From assembly GCA_036971615.1 (NCBI GenBank), contig JAYKKR010000012.1:62001-126000 (forward strand): DNA of 64,000 nucleotides, in the 5' to 3' direction. Shown here piece by piece: positions 45,065-57,256 of the stretch. The position numbers and the translations under genes were made by a program. The stretch is from Amyloporia xantha. Lineage: Eukaryota; Basidiomycota; Agaricomycetes; Polyporales; Adustoporiaceae. The first letter of the stretch is position 1. Each line of letters starts with the position of its first letter. The notes beneath the pieces are model-generated. The model searched no databases, had not been told where the DNA came from, and was given only the letters and a program-made list of their open reading frames with translations.

Positions 45065-45922
45065 ATCCTAGGAGTGCCATGAGCACATGAGGAAGATTGA
45101 ACATGGACTCATCTGGGAGGGAGGTGAGGGCGAACTCGCCGTCCCAGCCGTCCTGGGAGGCCATCTGCCGGTGGAGGTTGGAGGGGACGCGGAGAAGGCG
45201 CGGAGATTTTTGGGCGGGGTGATGGAGAGATTTTTGGGCGAGTTGGGGAGCGTGGAGGACAGCTGGGGCTTGTAGCCCGCTTCTTTGATGATGGAACGGA
45301 GGGAGAAAATCTGCGGATGGGGAGGGGATGTGAGGGGGCCCAGCTGGCGCGATGTGCTAGGGGGACGTACGAGGAACGTGATGGCAGATGGCACGAAGCA
45401 CCCGATGCCGCTGATCATCTGTAGGAAGACAAGACAGCAGCCAAACATCAGCGACTTTAGACGGGCGGATGCGCACCAGTCGAGAACCTTCAGACGGACA
45501 GTGAGAAAGACCGCAGGTACCGGGGATTGGACAAACAGCGGAAAAATTCGTATTCAGAGGATGTCTCGTCCCGATGATCCCATCAAGTGCCAGCACCAGC
45601 AGCGGGACGGTAAACAGGAAACACCACACGTGCGAGCTAAAAACAAGCCAACCCGAAAACCAAAAAAAAAAACCAAAAGAGCAAAAGCAAAAAAGGAAAA
45701 CAGGTCAGCATCAGACACGCGGACACGCGGACACACAGGAGTAGCAGAACTCACGTTGAGCTGATAGAATGTGGCGAGGCGGACGACAATGGTCAGGTCC
45801 GTGCTCTCGGCTTTGACGTGGCGGATGAAGCGCGGGGAGCGCCAGAGCACGTAGAGGAAGACGACGGTCGTGCTGAACGAGGCTGAGGAGCCGGAGGGGA
45901 AGATTTATGCGTCGATCTGACG
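45065..45922 (-). pseudogene. Remnant of the multi-pass membrane protein gene, copy 2
   Basis: Same layout as 22208-23089. The first block carries a further nonsense change: the codon for Tyr in QIDAYIFPSG is TAA here (45905-45907 on the plus strand). The lysine-rich low-complexity intron is two bases longer in its A-run. Clearly not functional. Confidence 0.55.
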
Positions 45923-48048
45923 TTGGTGTATGAGGAGGGGCCGGATTGAATCGGAGACGAGGGACAGAGAGGGAAGCAGGGGAGTTTGGTCAGCAGGGTG
46001 TTTGGACTAGAGAGAGATGACGCGTCGAAAGTGCTCGCGCTGTGGGTACTAAATCGTCTCGTTTGATTCGGACGCACGCCGCGCGCGCAGACTACCGCCG
46101 GACCTTGGTGCGCACGGTTGTAATCACCAGTAAGCAGCTGGCCGTTGGTCGCTTCCAGCATAGGGGTCTCCAGCATTGCTTACACGCATCACAGTATGAG
46201 CGATAGTCGCCTCTAGTGTCCATATCCCCGGCAGACCCTTGTTCGACAAAGCAGACAGGACGGGTCAGCAGTATCGGTCTGAGCGAGGCTGTCCAAAAAG
46301 ATGCTGGAGGTCCAGAAACGTGTGTCATCGATAACAGTAAAACAAAGTAAGTTTATGCTTCTGCGTACTTACAGAGCACTGCGCTATTCACGCTTAGAAA
46401 CATCCTCACACCGGGGATGCGGCAATTAGAAATCAGAAACAGAAGATTGATCCCCCAAGTCGAGCGTTCCATGATTACGCCCCTCCTGTGCCAGCGTACA
46501 GCGGATGTCTCTCTGCACAGCCCCATCTCAGCCGGTTGATATCCGCGCCCACATCCAATAAGAGAAGGACAGCGCGAAAGCTCATCTGCATGGACCTTCC
46601 GCCAAACACGCAGTTAGTTGTGATAGAAACGTAGCTATATGCTACATACCATCCTTAAGTAGCCTTAGCCGTAGACTGACACGGGCGGACACCCGCTCGT
46701 TGTGTGGATCGTCCAGTGAATGAGTTGAGCATGAGGAGTGCGACCCTGTTCGCTCACCGCGAAGCGCACGTACCACGCTTTGTCTATCAGGAGAGAGCGT
46801 GCACGTTAGTTACTCTATGGGCACAGCGTCCGTGCGTCTGGCAAGATGCTTGATCATGCATGCAGAGACTGCACTGGACCAGACTGATCGAGCACATTGC
46901 CTCAACCGTTCTAGTTTCAACTCGTCCCGCACGTTAAAATGTGCCAGGTAATGTGCGATAGACAACCCCCCGCAGACCGTTCGGTGGACGACACCACCGC
47001 TCGGTCTGAAGCGGACAGGTCGTGATCGTCGAACGGACGAACGGACGCAGACCCCGCCCACTGTCGGACGACGGCGGCATGGGCGTCAGTATGCGCATAG
47101 GATGGGCATATGTGACTTACCGGAGTACAGTGCTCTCGCACGGCCTGGACGGAGAGCGCCTCGACCGTTGCCCGACGGTGCAAACGCCGTCACCTCTAGT
47201 GAAGGGCCGTGGAGCTCACAGTGGCCTGGAGTGCAGTGGCCAGATACAACGGATATCCCGTCGAGGTGCCTTGGGGCACTACGACAGAGTCTGACAGGGC
47301 TCATGGTGGGCGCTGCACTGTGCCCGACGTCCGTATTCTGCCGTGGACGGTGAGTCTGCTGCGCGCTGCTGTGATCGGCGCTACACTCTCTGGATGGGAC
47401 GCGTGTCAGACATCTTCTGTGCAGGGAGCATGTTTGGTGTGTGTAGGTAGCGAAGAGGGGAAGGGATAGAGAGGGCATAGTTCGACAGGAGGATGGAGGC
47501 TGGGTTGGAACACGGACGAGATGGCCGTCTGCTGTTTGGTTTGGCTGGAGCGTGGTGGGTGCAGGAGAGCAGGTGAGACACGCTAGGCCAGCGGGCAGAT
47601 TGCTTCTCTTGTCGAGACATGGCAGCTGAGATTGACGGGAGTTGAGGAGCTCAGTATAGGCGCTGCACTGTGTCGGACGTCGTTATTCGACGCCTACGGC
47701 GGGTGCGCCCCTGTGGTCTGGGGAAGTAAAGTACTGCGAGTCCTTCCCCACCGATGTGATCCGCGTGCATTGGCTTTGCGCTTGTATGTGACTGGATCGC
47801 AGTGCTGTCTAGTCCGGGTAGGTAATAGTGAGACTGTGGAGAATACAGCACGACGACGCAGGCTGTTCTGGGGAGGACGGGTGAGATGCCGATGAGCAAT
47901 AATACTCTCCATCGGACATGCCATAGCGGACGCTGTGATCACCTGTCAGGCATCGCGCATTATATAGTAGAGAGGACTCGCGGGAGATGGCAGGGTCGAT
48001 GCCGCAGTGGATGACGGGAAGGGGCAGAGCAGAGCAGGGCGATGGCCA
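45923..48048. repeat. Duplicated non-coding block, copy 2, continued
   Basis: Close match to 23066-25190. No gene is supported. Confidence 0.75.
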
Positions 48049-48429
48049 TTGGCGGCACCAACTTATGTACCCCTGATGCACCAACATGACGGGTAGGCCC
48101 AGGAGCACTTATGCACCAGGCAGCGCATTGGCCTGGCTGTTGATGCATCACTTCCTGGGCCTTCGCCGGAACCTCCGGGGCCCCCTAGCGTTCACCGTAG
48201 GACCCTCCCGGCATCACGGCACATTGCCTAATCTGGTGGGTACATGGTCAAAAGTCTTAGATCATTCATTTATGGTGGAATATGTATATATCGGGTACAC
48301 AGACACATTTGGGCACTAATATAATATATGTAAATTCCAATAAAAGACATGGAAAATCAACATATATATATTCTTCCACTAGCTACAGGCTATATTAGAA
48401 TGAAGAAATGTATGTATCAGACAAGGATG

Positions 48430-49080
48430 CCGGAACGAGGGTGCAGGCACGGACAGGGGAGCGTACACGCGCGGACGAGGGGAGCGAGCGCGCGCGGACA
48501 ACGGGAGCGAGCGGGCGGGCGCAGACGAGGGGCGGGAGCGAGCGAGCATGGACAGCGGGAGCGAGCAGGGGGGAGCGAGCGAGCATGGACAGCGGGAGCG
48601 AGCAGGGGGGAGCGAGCGCAGATCGAGGGGAGCGAGCGGGCGCAGATTGAGGAGCGGGCGCAGACGACGGGAGCGAGCGGGCGTGGATCGAGGAGCGAGC
48701 GGGCGTGGATGGCGGGAGCGAGCGAGCGTGGACGGCGGGAGCGAGTGTGCGGGAGCAGACGATGGGAGCGAGCGGGCGAGGACGATGGAAGCGGGCGGGC
48801 GCAGATCGAGGGGAGCGAGCGGGCGAGGACGATGGGAGCAGGCGGGCGCAGATCGAGGGGAGCGAGCGGGCGCAGATCGACGAGCGGGCGCAGATGACGG
48901 GAGCGAGCGGGCGCAGATGACGGGAGCGAGCGGGCGCAGATCGAGGAGCGAGCGAGCGTGGACGGCGGGAGCGAGCGGGCGCAGATCGAGGGGAGCGTGG
49001 ATGGCGGGAGCGAGCGAGCGAGCGTGGACAGCGGGAGGGGGCGGGCGCGGACGGCGGGAGCGAGCAGGCGCGGGCAGGGG
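48430..49080. repeat. GC-rich tandem array, left arm of the foldback
   Basis: Irregular 24-36 bp units built on GGGAGCGAGCGGGCGCAGA with variants (GTGGAT, GACGACG). Strongly G-rich on the plus strand. Confidence 0.85.
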
Positions 49081-50289
49081 AGCAGGCGTGGATGTACAAT
49101 GCAGGGGGTGAGGGTGAGCCGGGCAGACGAAATTCTGCAGCGCTAGTGGCGCGCATGTGCAGGGCGGGGAAGGTGAGCGTGCAGCATGGCGGAGCGGGTA
49201 TGCAGCAAGAGGTAGATGTCGACGAGGCAGGGCGTTGGGAGGCGGGGCAGGGAGGGACAGGCACGAGCAGGTAGGGAGCTGGGGACGCTCTAAAAGGTAT
49301 GGGTCAGTAATTGAAGCATAAAAGACACATCACAAACTTACTTTTCGATCTGCTGCTCCAGTGCTCGCGGGCAGCAGCAGGACGCCGTCGTCGCTGTGGA
49401 CGACGTAGGTACTGTAGGTGACGCGTCACCTTGGGCAGTCCGGGAAGTGCCGGCTTACCCAAAGCGGAAGGCGTCTTAAACGTCTTACATTCGTCTTACG
49501 ACGGCTGAGGCACTATTGAGAACATTCCTGTGTTCTCAATAGTAGCTCAATCCCCCTCATACTTCAGATCAGCACAGTAGAATACCATTAGGATGTGCTT
49601 ACCAAAAAGGAGAGGCACAAGACGAGATTTGCAAGGTGAGAAACAGTCCCGAGTCGGCCGAGGCCTGGCGCAGCCAATCAGGTGGCGCGCTCAGCCTGGC
49701 GTGACTCGATGGTCGAAACGTTCGCCAGCCTAGCTACACGGCTGCTTCGAACATTGCAGCCGCAAACATTCACTTACTCACACAAAATTTAAATAGTATT
49801 CATTTTTATAGACTCCATACTACAGGATATCTTCCATTTAATCACTGCATAAGTTAGTGCTCATGGTATTCACTAAAACATGCTAGTTTTCGGTCATTCT
49901 GGGCCCAAAATAGATATATTTCGTATATAGCTCTCTGAGGAAGTACAGGAACATCTAGAAAACTCATACATAGACTATTAAACACATTATAAGTACTCCC
50001 TACAGCTTATATACGAAATATATTTGCTTGAAATCTTCGTACTCGCTGTTCAGCACGACTAGGACTTCAGCCACATGCCCAAATCGGGCATTTCGGCCGT
50101 TCCCGCACTGCGCGCCAACAGTGCCGCGTCACCACAGGGTCGTCTCCTCGACGTCGTCCACGACGCTGACGACGTCCCGCTGCTGCCCGCGAGCAGCGTG
50201 TTCAAGTAAGTTTTCAACATTTCTCTGGAATGCTCAGTTACTGACTGGCTGTTCAGCCCGATAGCGTTCATCTCTGCTCCAAAGCCCAC

Positions 50290-51080
50290 CCCGTGCTGCA
50301 CGCCCATCCGCTGCGTCCCCGCCACTCCCCGCTGCACCTCCACCGCTGCGCCCTCCCTGCTTGCCGCTGCGCCCTCCCTGCTTGCCGCTGCGCCTCTGCT
50401 GGTGCACCCCCGCCGCTCGCCGCTGCACCCTCTCACTGCCATCCACGCCGGCTCGCTCCTCCATCCACGCCGGCTCGCTTCCCTGTCCGTGCCGGCTCGC
50501 TCCCCTACCTGCGCCGGCTTGCTCCCGCCGTCCACGCCCACTCGCCCCTCCATCTGCGCCTGCTCGCTCCAGCGCCTGCTCGTTCCCCGTCCTCACTCAC
50601 CCCGCCCGTCTGTCCTCGCTTGTCCATCCGTCTCCGCTCGTCCGTCCTCGCTCACCCTGCCCACGCCCGCTCGCTCACCCTGTCTGCGCCCGCTCGCTCC
50701 CCTGGTCCGCACCCACTCGCTCCTCGATCCGTGCGTGCTCGCTCCCGTCGTCCGCGCCGACTCGTTCATCAATCTGCGCCTGCTTGCTCCCCGATCCGTG
50801 CACGCTCGCTCCTCGATCTGCGCCCGCTTGCTCCCGCCATCCACGCCCGCTTGCTCCCGTCGTCCGCGCCTCCACGCTCTCCCGCTCGCTCCTCCATCCG
50901 TGCCGGCTCGCTCCCCTGCCCGCGCCTGCTGGCTCCTCCATCCGTGCGCGCTGGCTCCGCCGGTGTCTACTCCCCCGCCCGTGCACGCTCCGTCCGTGCG
51001 CGCTTGCTATGTCCATGCAGGCTCCCCCGTCCATGCGCGCTCACTCTGTCTGTGCGCGCTCCCTCCGTCTGTGTGCGCTC
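50290..51080. repeat. GC-rich tandem array, right arm of the foldback
   Basis: Complement-like counterpart of the left array: words such as TCTGCGCCCGCTCGCTCC repeat irregularly. C-rich on the plus strand, so the two arms can pair. Confidence 0.85.
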
Positions 51081-51446
51081 GCTATACCTACCATAGATAG
51101 CTTTTGTTATCATTGTACCCTAGCTACTGAAGTGAAAAAAGAAATTCAATATTTTTTGCCATTTTAATACATTTTTGGTGCCCAAATAAGTCTGTGCCAC
51201 CCATAATATAAATTCCGCCACATATTTCGTGACCCAGACCCTATTGGAAATCTACCTACCTGATATGGTAATAAGCCGTGATGCCGAAGGGGGCCTACGG
51301 CGAAAGGGAGGAGGCCCCGGAGGTTCCGGCGGAGCCCCAGGACGTGATGCACCAACAGCCAGGCCAATGCGCTGCCTGGTGCATAAGCGTTCCTGGGCCT
51401 ACCCGTCATGTTGGTGCATCATTAGTACATAAGCAGCTGTTGGCGG

Positions 51447-54400
51447 GACTGCTTCGATCACCATAAGCGCCTACTGCCCCACGGGGAGATCACATCGGCG
51501 CTTCCTGCTGTGAATCTACCCACGTGCTGTATGACAGTGTAATACTATTTAGTGCCCTCACCGTGTCTTTCTGCGCACTGCTTCATGCCTCTTGGCCTCG
51601 CTCCAGTCCTCAGCAAACGTCCCTCTGGCAGGTCAACCTGTTCTTTGTCATTGGAATCTCGTCACTCGCAGAGACGTCTGATTGTTGGGCCTGCCAGCCT
51701 ACTCTCTCGCCATGCTCCTCATATAGGGGCAACCCATGTCCGCACACCCTCGTTTGGGGCAACATCTCGCAGGCCGCAAGCTCATGCTTTCGTGACGCCC
51801 TCGCTGCTGTTCTAGTATGGGCCTATTCACTCGGCTTGTAGGGATACAACAGAGTGCTTGTTCCCGAATTGAGCCATCCACGCTCTCTCTGATATTGGAC
51901 GAATTACCCTGGTGTTCCGCTCATGCGACCACAGATCTCAAGTGCATATCCTGAGGCTGCCTCTCGCACGACAGAACAGGACAAGCATCGCCGCACACGT
52001 TTTTTGCTTCCATCTACGCGTATCTGGTGACAAATTCGCTCTGTCGTCACCGGAATCGACTCGGATGGGACAGACCTCCTCTCCCACGACGCTGTCCTCA
52101 CCTCGTACAGGTATGTGACTGCCCGAGCGGATTGCTCATCCAGCGATGGCCCTCACGCGACGCGCCGTGCCGGAGATCGGGCATCGATATTCGATTCGGA
52201 TAGGCGAACCCCCTGCCATACACCATCTCCGGGGTACGCTCCAGGGACTCATCTGTTAGCCCAGACGCGTCGTTGTCATCCGCACTTCCCCACTAGTCTC
52301 CGTTTTATAGCAAGACGTACTCTCGCTGTCGCCATGCTTCCGCAGACGCGGGCCCCACTCCCGCGACGCCATTCCTCGCCTTTGCCACCCTTACCCCGCC
52401 TCCAAACCTTGTAGCTCAGTCTACGCGGGGCTCTTCCTCGTCCTAGTCAGGCTTCATTGTGAGATACTCATTAATACTCTCCCGTCTTGGCGTCCTCTCC
52501 CGTCTTGGTCTCCGATGCAGATTGCTTCAACGCGTGGATCCCGCTAGGAAGCCGATACCTGGCCGATCACGGGGATACTACCGACGCTCATTGTGGTGGG
52601 CAGTTCCGAGATGATGCTAGACTGCATAGAGACAATGCAGAAGTGGAGGATAGTGGTGTGTATGCTGTGTATTGTATGTCGAGCTACCGGACACGGCATA
52701 TACCGAGATGACACTGCAATGGCATGAGCCGAGGGCGTCCTAGAGCAGTTCGGACGATGCGTGCAGATCTTCGACGAGAAGACTTACCGTCATAACAAAC
52801 TGAAGCTTGCTTTCCTTAGTACGTGCTCCGTGTTTGCACTCGGATTCATATGGAGCGGTCGTTATGAGAACTGTATGTTGCAATACTTGCAGATGCGAGG
52901 GAAGCTCAGACTGATAGCGGCGGACACAGATTGCGCGACGTGTTTCACTTTCGAAGGCCCTCCTGTGCTGCTTTCTATTTTCAGGAGCTCTTCCGCTTAA
53001 ATTGCCGGGCTTTGAGCGACACGGTCTACCCAAACGCGTCAGCTACTCACTCGGGGACTGGAGCTAGATTCCTCAACTGCCTACCGAAGTCAAATTGTGA
53101 AATAGTAAGTCCAAGGACACTGTGTGAAAGGTTAAGAGGCATGCTTAGGGTTTCCACCTCTTGTGTTAGAGAAGTCACGAGTTGTTCTCGTTGCATGAAA
53201 AGGCAGCGATATGTATACAATGCTAACTGTGCAAGAATTCTACATGGATTCTCACCATCCGATCGGATGGAGGCATAGCCGGCTGTCTAAAGCAACTCAA
53301 GCATATTGCATAGCTTCATGTCTGTCGCTCACTCTTCTCCCGTCTAGTACTTGTACATTCGCTACTCTGAAATGTACATCATCAACGACAAGTCCGTGGC
53401 CGTTGGTAAGGGGGTGTATTGCTGTCGGTGTTCAGTTTCAAGGTTCGCAGCGCCGCGCCTTCCACCCCACTCCTTCCTCTATCTGTCTATCCCGCTTTCG
53501 ACTCGCAGTTCTATACTAGCCTCGTAGTCTCTCCCCGTGCTAGCTCAAATCTTGGCGCTCCAGATATCTATGGGGCCGTACGCGGCAGTAGGAGAGCGGC
53601 AAATCGTGGGTCACATTGCATGGTAATGAGTCGGAGCAATTGTTGCCGTCCTCGCCACCTTGTGCGGATGTCTTCGTGTGCCAACCGTCACGTCCGAACT
53701 CCAAAGACATGGAGTTTCTCATGTGTCTACAAGCTTCCCAAGTGCGAATCAAAACTCAAGTTCATTGCGCGTCTTATCCTACTACTGGCTTCCACGCTAG
53801 CTATCCTTCACATTCGTTCCCGACCCGTGGTCTGGGAAATACAGTACACGCATCCTTTCCTCGCACCTGCCTGCGCTCCCTAGGCTGCATCAATTACGGT
53901 ATGTCTTTCCTTCTCAGATGCGATCTGTCGACGACTTAGGTGGAGCCCCGTGTATGCATGCTGACGGCTTCCACCTCTCGAGCTCGCGTAGGGAAGTTGT
54001 GACCCTTTCTCGCTGTGAGAAAGGATAGGAGCGGGGACCCAGTGAATTTCGAAAGCTTGTGGCAGTCGATACACATAGAATGCGAAATGCAAGAGTTCCT
54101 GGATGGATCACGCTTGCCACTGGCACCCACGCGATCAGACCTAGACATAATGATTTTCGCCTCACTGGGCGTAGAGAAGCCACCAATAATTCCATTGCTA
54201 CATTGAAAAGACAGCAAGGCGGACCAGTCTGAAATTATTGACCGCTGCAGCATGGTGCACCAACCTATGCTGTCGCCCCTCCACGGGCCCGCTGTCGGCG
54301 ACGCTGTTCGCTATGTCACGCCATCACCCACTGTACATTCGGCTTGAGAAATATATTCAATGAGACATTTCGCACACTGCATATACGTCGAGCGCCGTGC

Positions 54401-55399
54401 ATCTAGAACGCGTCCACCTTCGTGCTGCTATTCCATGATTTACATTGCGTGAACATGGAGCCGCCTGAGGGCCAACCGATGTAATCACTACAACGTCATA
54501 CTAGCAGATTCACCAGTGGTGTAATGCACGCCCCGATTCACTTTTATCCTGAGACATGAGCGGGTTAGCACTGATCTCACGGGACATATACATGAGAAGA
54601 CGAGTGACATACGTTGCTATGGGATCCTCCGTAGATCTGCTACACGTTCTTCTTGTCACATTCCTTCTGTTCGTTTGACGTTGCCAGGACTCAGGAATGA
54701 AATGCTGGGAAATGTAAACGCGGGGGAAGTCACGGTGTCAGAGTACTCTCAGTACTGAGAACACTCCATCAGCCAGGTGTCTATCGTGTTTGCAGCGCAG
54801 GGACACGAGTCGAGGCAGCGGTCTCTCCGCGAACTTAAAATGCTATTCGCACATCTACAGCGCCCACGCAAAGCTGAAGACGAAGTGGAGCGGGATGACC
54901 TATGCGCAGCTGCATGCGCTGTACAACTCGATCATGCGCGGCACGACTGCACGTGGAGGGGTCAGACGAGCGAGCGATGAGTGAAAGGAGCGTTCTTTGG
55001 CAAGAGGGATGGAATGATGCGGAGACGGGCGCGTGAGGAAGGACGTACCGCACATCTCAAGGGCCGAGTGACGTTGAGGCACCCGAAATGAAGGCAGGAG
55101 GATAGGAAAAGAGAAGGGGGAGAGGGAGGACGCACTCCTCCTGTACTGGACCATGATAGCCGCGACGCTGTAGACGACAAAGAACGGGACTGACCTGAGG
55201 CAGGACTACTGTGCGCGGGCGGTGGAGAAGGTCTAGCGGTGAAGGGGATGGCCGAAAGGATAGAGATGAAGTAAAGGAGGCGGGAGGAGGAGACAGATGA
55301 GTATGACGCGCTTGAAGGCACTGGACTGGCGGCACTGGACTAGCGGACCGGGGGACCAGCGGAGGCATTAGAAGCGGTTTTAGGTCCAGAGGTGGAAAA
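51447..55399. repeat. Duplicated non-coding block, copy 2, continued
   Basis: 51447-52668 closely matches 25190-26420; 52669-53830 is poorly matched; 53830-55399 matches 27570-29105 well. No gene is supported. Decayed hydrophobic frames (for example 53750-53830) are visible in the poorly matched part. Confidence 0.7.
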
Positions 55400-55591
55400 T
55401 GCATCAGGAAAAACACTTTTGCTCTAGGTTCACCTGGGTCACTCTGGCAGACCTGAGATTTCTCAGGTTGTCTCAGGTCATCTCAGGTTACCCCAGGTCA
55501 ACTTGAGTGGCTTTGAGATTTGACACATCTCTTACTCAATGATTTTGTGTAATTTTGCACTCTGAATCATGTCATAATATTTGCAGACAGT

Positions 55592-55864
55592 ATGGTATAT
55601 AAATGTATCCAACCATTTACACCAAATGTAGTGGTTTGTCAATTGAATGCTAAGCCATTCACTTTACCAGTAGTGAAAACTATTACTAACAAATATATCA
55701 TAGAATATGAGCAGTATGAAGACAGAACAATTTTTCTCCACCAGCAATCTGTGCTTAAGACATCTGAGAGTAGAATTGTTCTCATAATAGAGAATACAAG
55801 TGGACAAATAGTTACTATGAAAAAGAGCAATGATAAGGTGGTATTGACACAGTATAGCACTTAG
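55592..55864 (+). CDS. 90-aa open frame inside the 1.64-kb element
   Basis: It starts at ATG (MVYKCIQPFTPNVVVCQLN) and ends at TAG 55862-55864. It contains hydrophobic and beta-like stretches (SRIVLIIENTSGQIV) and no motif I recognise. AT-rich codon use matches the element and not the host flanks. It is too short and unlike known transposases; it may be chance, or a remnant of the parental element. Confidence 0.3.
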   Translation: MVYKCIQPFTPNVVVCQLNAKPFTLPVVKTITNKYIIEYEQYEDRTIFLHQQSVLKTSESRIVLIIENTSGQIVTMKKSNDKVVLTQYST

Positions 55865-55986
55865 AATATGTATTCTGTACATTCTAATTGATACAAAAGA
55901 CCAGATCCAGGGATAGAATGAGCAATATTGAGGTAACAGAGGCTTTAAATGTAAGAAATGAGCGTGTTATGATGCACTGGTTAAAG

Positions 55987-56052
55987 GTCATGTGACCTTC
56001 CATATAAGGAAGCGTGCCGGGGCACGCTTCCTTATTGGGAAGGTCACATGAC
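55987..56052. repeat. Long perfect-stem hairpin inside the 1.64-kb element
   Basis: A 66-bp near-palindrome: 32-base arms (GTCATGTGACCTTCC... and its complement) around a GG centre, with only one small mismatch zone. Could extrude as a cruciform or be a tiny nested palindromic insertion. Confidence 0.9.
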
Positions 56053-57040
56053 ATTCACATGATCTGCCACGTCTTCATTCCACAGCAGTCACTGCGCTCA
56101 TTTCTCTTCTAACTCCTTCACTCTCGTCTTTTCTGTCCTGCTGTCACTTCTACTTTGGCTGCCTCTGGTCTATTTATCTCTTTCTCTAATCTTCTGGATG
56201 CTCATCTAGTCTGTTGCCTTACTTATACTATCTAAGCTATCTCTGGGCTGGCATGAGGAGTAACACTTCACAGGACTGGTTGGATGCTGTTGACCTGAAA
56301 GGCGATATGTGTATGTCTTCTTTCTTCATCTCCAACTATAGTCTTACTTACCAGTACTGGCTATAGCCATACAGTGACAACACAAAGTAAGTCTACTCAT
56401 CTTTTCAATGCTGATGCTGACGTATCACTGTGCATGACAGATATTACTTGTACTCAGTGTGCACGCTCTCTCTCTGAGAAGTTGTAGCAATTGGTGAGTG
56501 GACATGTCTAAGCTCATATTGATCTTCCATTCATACTTCAATCTCTCAGTTGTTCTTAAACTTCACAATTCTTTTCACCATCTGCCTATGCTTCAATTCC
56601 ATCTGAGATTGTAATGTGAGTAAGTCTGTTGTCTTGCTTCTGAAGCTCTTTACTGAAAGTTATTATATTGTATTGATAGTAATGAATGGTAAGTGCCTCG
56701 CATATTTCTCCCTCTAGTATTTTACAAATATATGTTACATTTATCTGTATCACATCTGTATTGTATTATATCTGAATATATTTATATGCTGTCTTTCATA
56801 AGTGTGAAATGAAGTGATTCCAAGGATATTGAGACTGAAATATGGTATATCCTGAGTCAACCTAGGACTGACCTCAGGTCTGACTCAGGTCAATCTGGGT
56901 TCCAAAACCTAAATAACTTTTCTCTAAGAGCAACCTGGGTTGCTCTGAGTGCTCTGAGTACTCTGGGTGCTCTGAGTGCCCTAGGGCAGCCTAGGTCACT
57001 CCTAGGTCAACCTAGGGCCAAAGGGGTTTTTCCTGATGTG

Positions 57041-57256
57041 AGGAAGGAGAGGAACTACGAGCGGGATGGAAAGTTTTAGTCCGCGGCCGACGGGGGATGG
57101 AAGACGAGACACACGAGGACAGAGATGATGGCCCATAGGAGGAATGGGGTGGGCAAAGCGGTGCTCATGCCCGCGGACCGAGAGCGGGGCAAGTTCCCTG
57201 GTATAGATGGCGTGCTGGGCGGCGGTCGTCTGTAGCGCTCCACGGGATAAACACGC
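57041..57256. repeat. Right end of duplicated block, copy 2
   Basis: Matches 29107-29310; similarity fades at about 57256, marking the right edge of the duplication. Confidence 0.7.

Larger units (their letters stand above)
48049..51446. mobile_element. Foldback DNA element, 3.4 kb, with about 1.5-kb inverted arms
   Basis: The insertion 48056-51439 is absent from copy 1 (empty site ttggcgggactg near 25190). TTGGCGG flanks both sides (7 bp, perhaps 8 with a change). The first 300 or so bases are an imperfect inverted copy of the last 300, including GATGCACCAACATGACGGG on both. Inside, a purine-rich tandem array (48430-49080, words like GAGCGAGCGGGCGCAGA) is mirrored by its complement at 50290-51080. 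The inversion continues inward: GACGTCGTCCACGACG-like words near 49390 and 50150. The unpaired centre (about 49510-50040) is AT-rich. No transposase is recognised; long frames in the arrays are by-products of the repeats. Confidence 0.8.
55400..57040. mobile_element. TIR DNA element, 1.64 kb, with subterminal repeat clusters
   Basis: The insertion 55402-57038 is absent from copy 1 (aaaatgagg near 29105). Ends are CATCAGGAAAAAC and its reverse complement, imperfect beyond that. Only TG is duplicated at the flanks (55400-55401, 57039-57040). Both subterminal regions (55425-55515, 56850-57020) are packed with AGGTCA/TCAGGT/CCTAGG words in both directions, typical of transposase-binding clusters. 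The interior is AT-rich, unlike the surroundings. Confidence 0.75.

Noticed and set aside
48349..49264. Long Arg/Gly/Ala/Ser-rich frames in the foldback arms, also at 50059-51167
   Set aside because: Low-complexity products of the GC tandem arrays, open in several frames on both strands, with no protein-like features.
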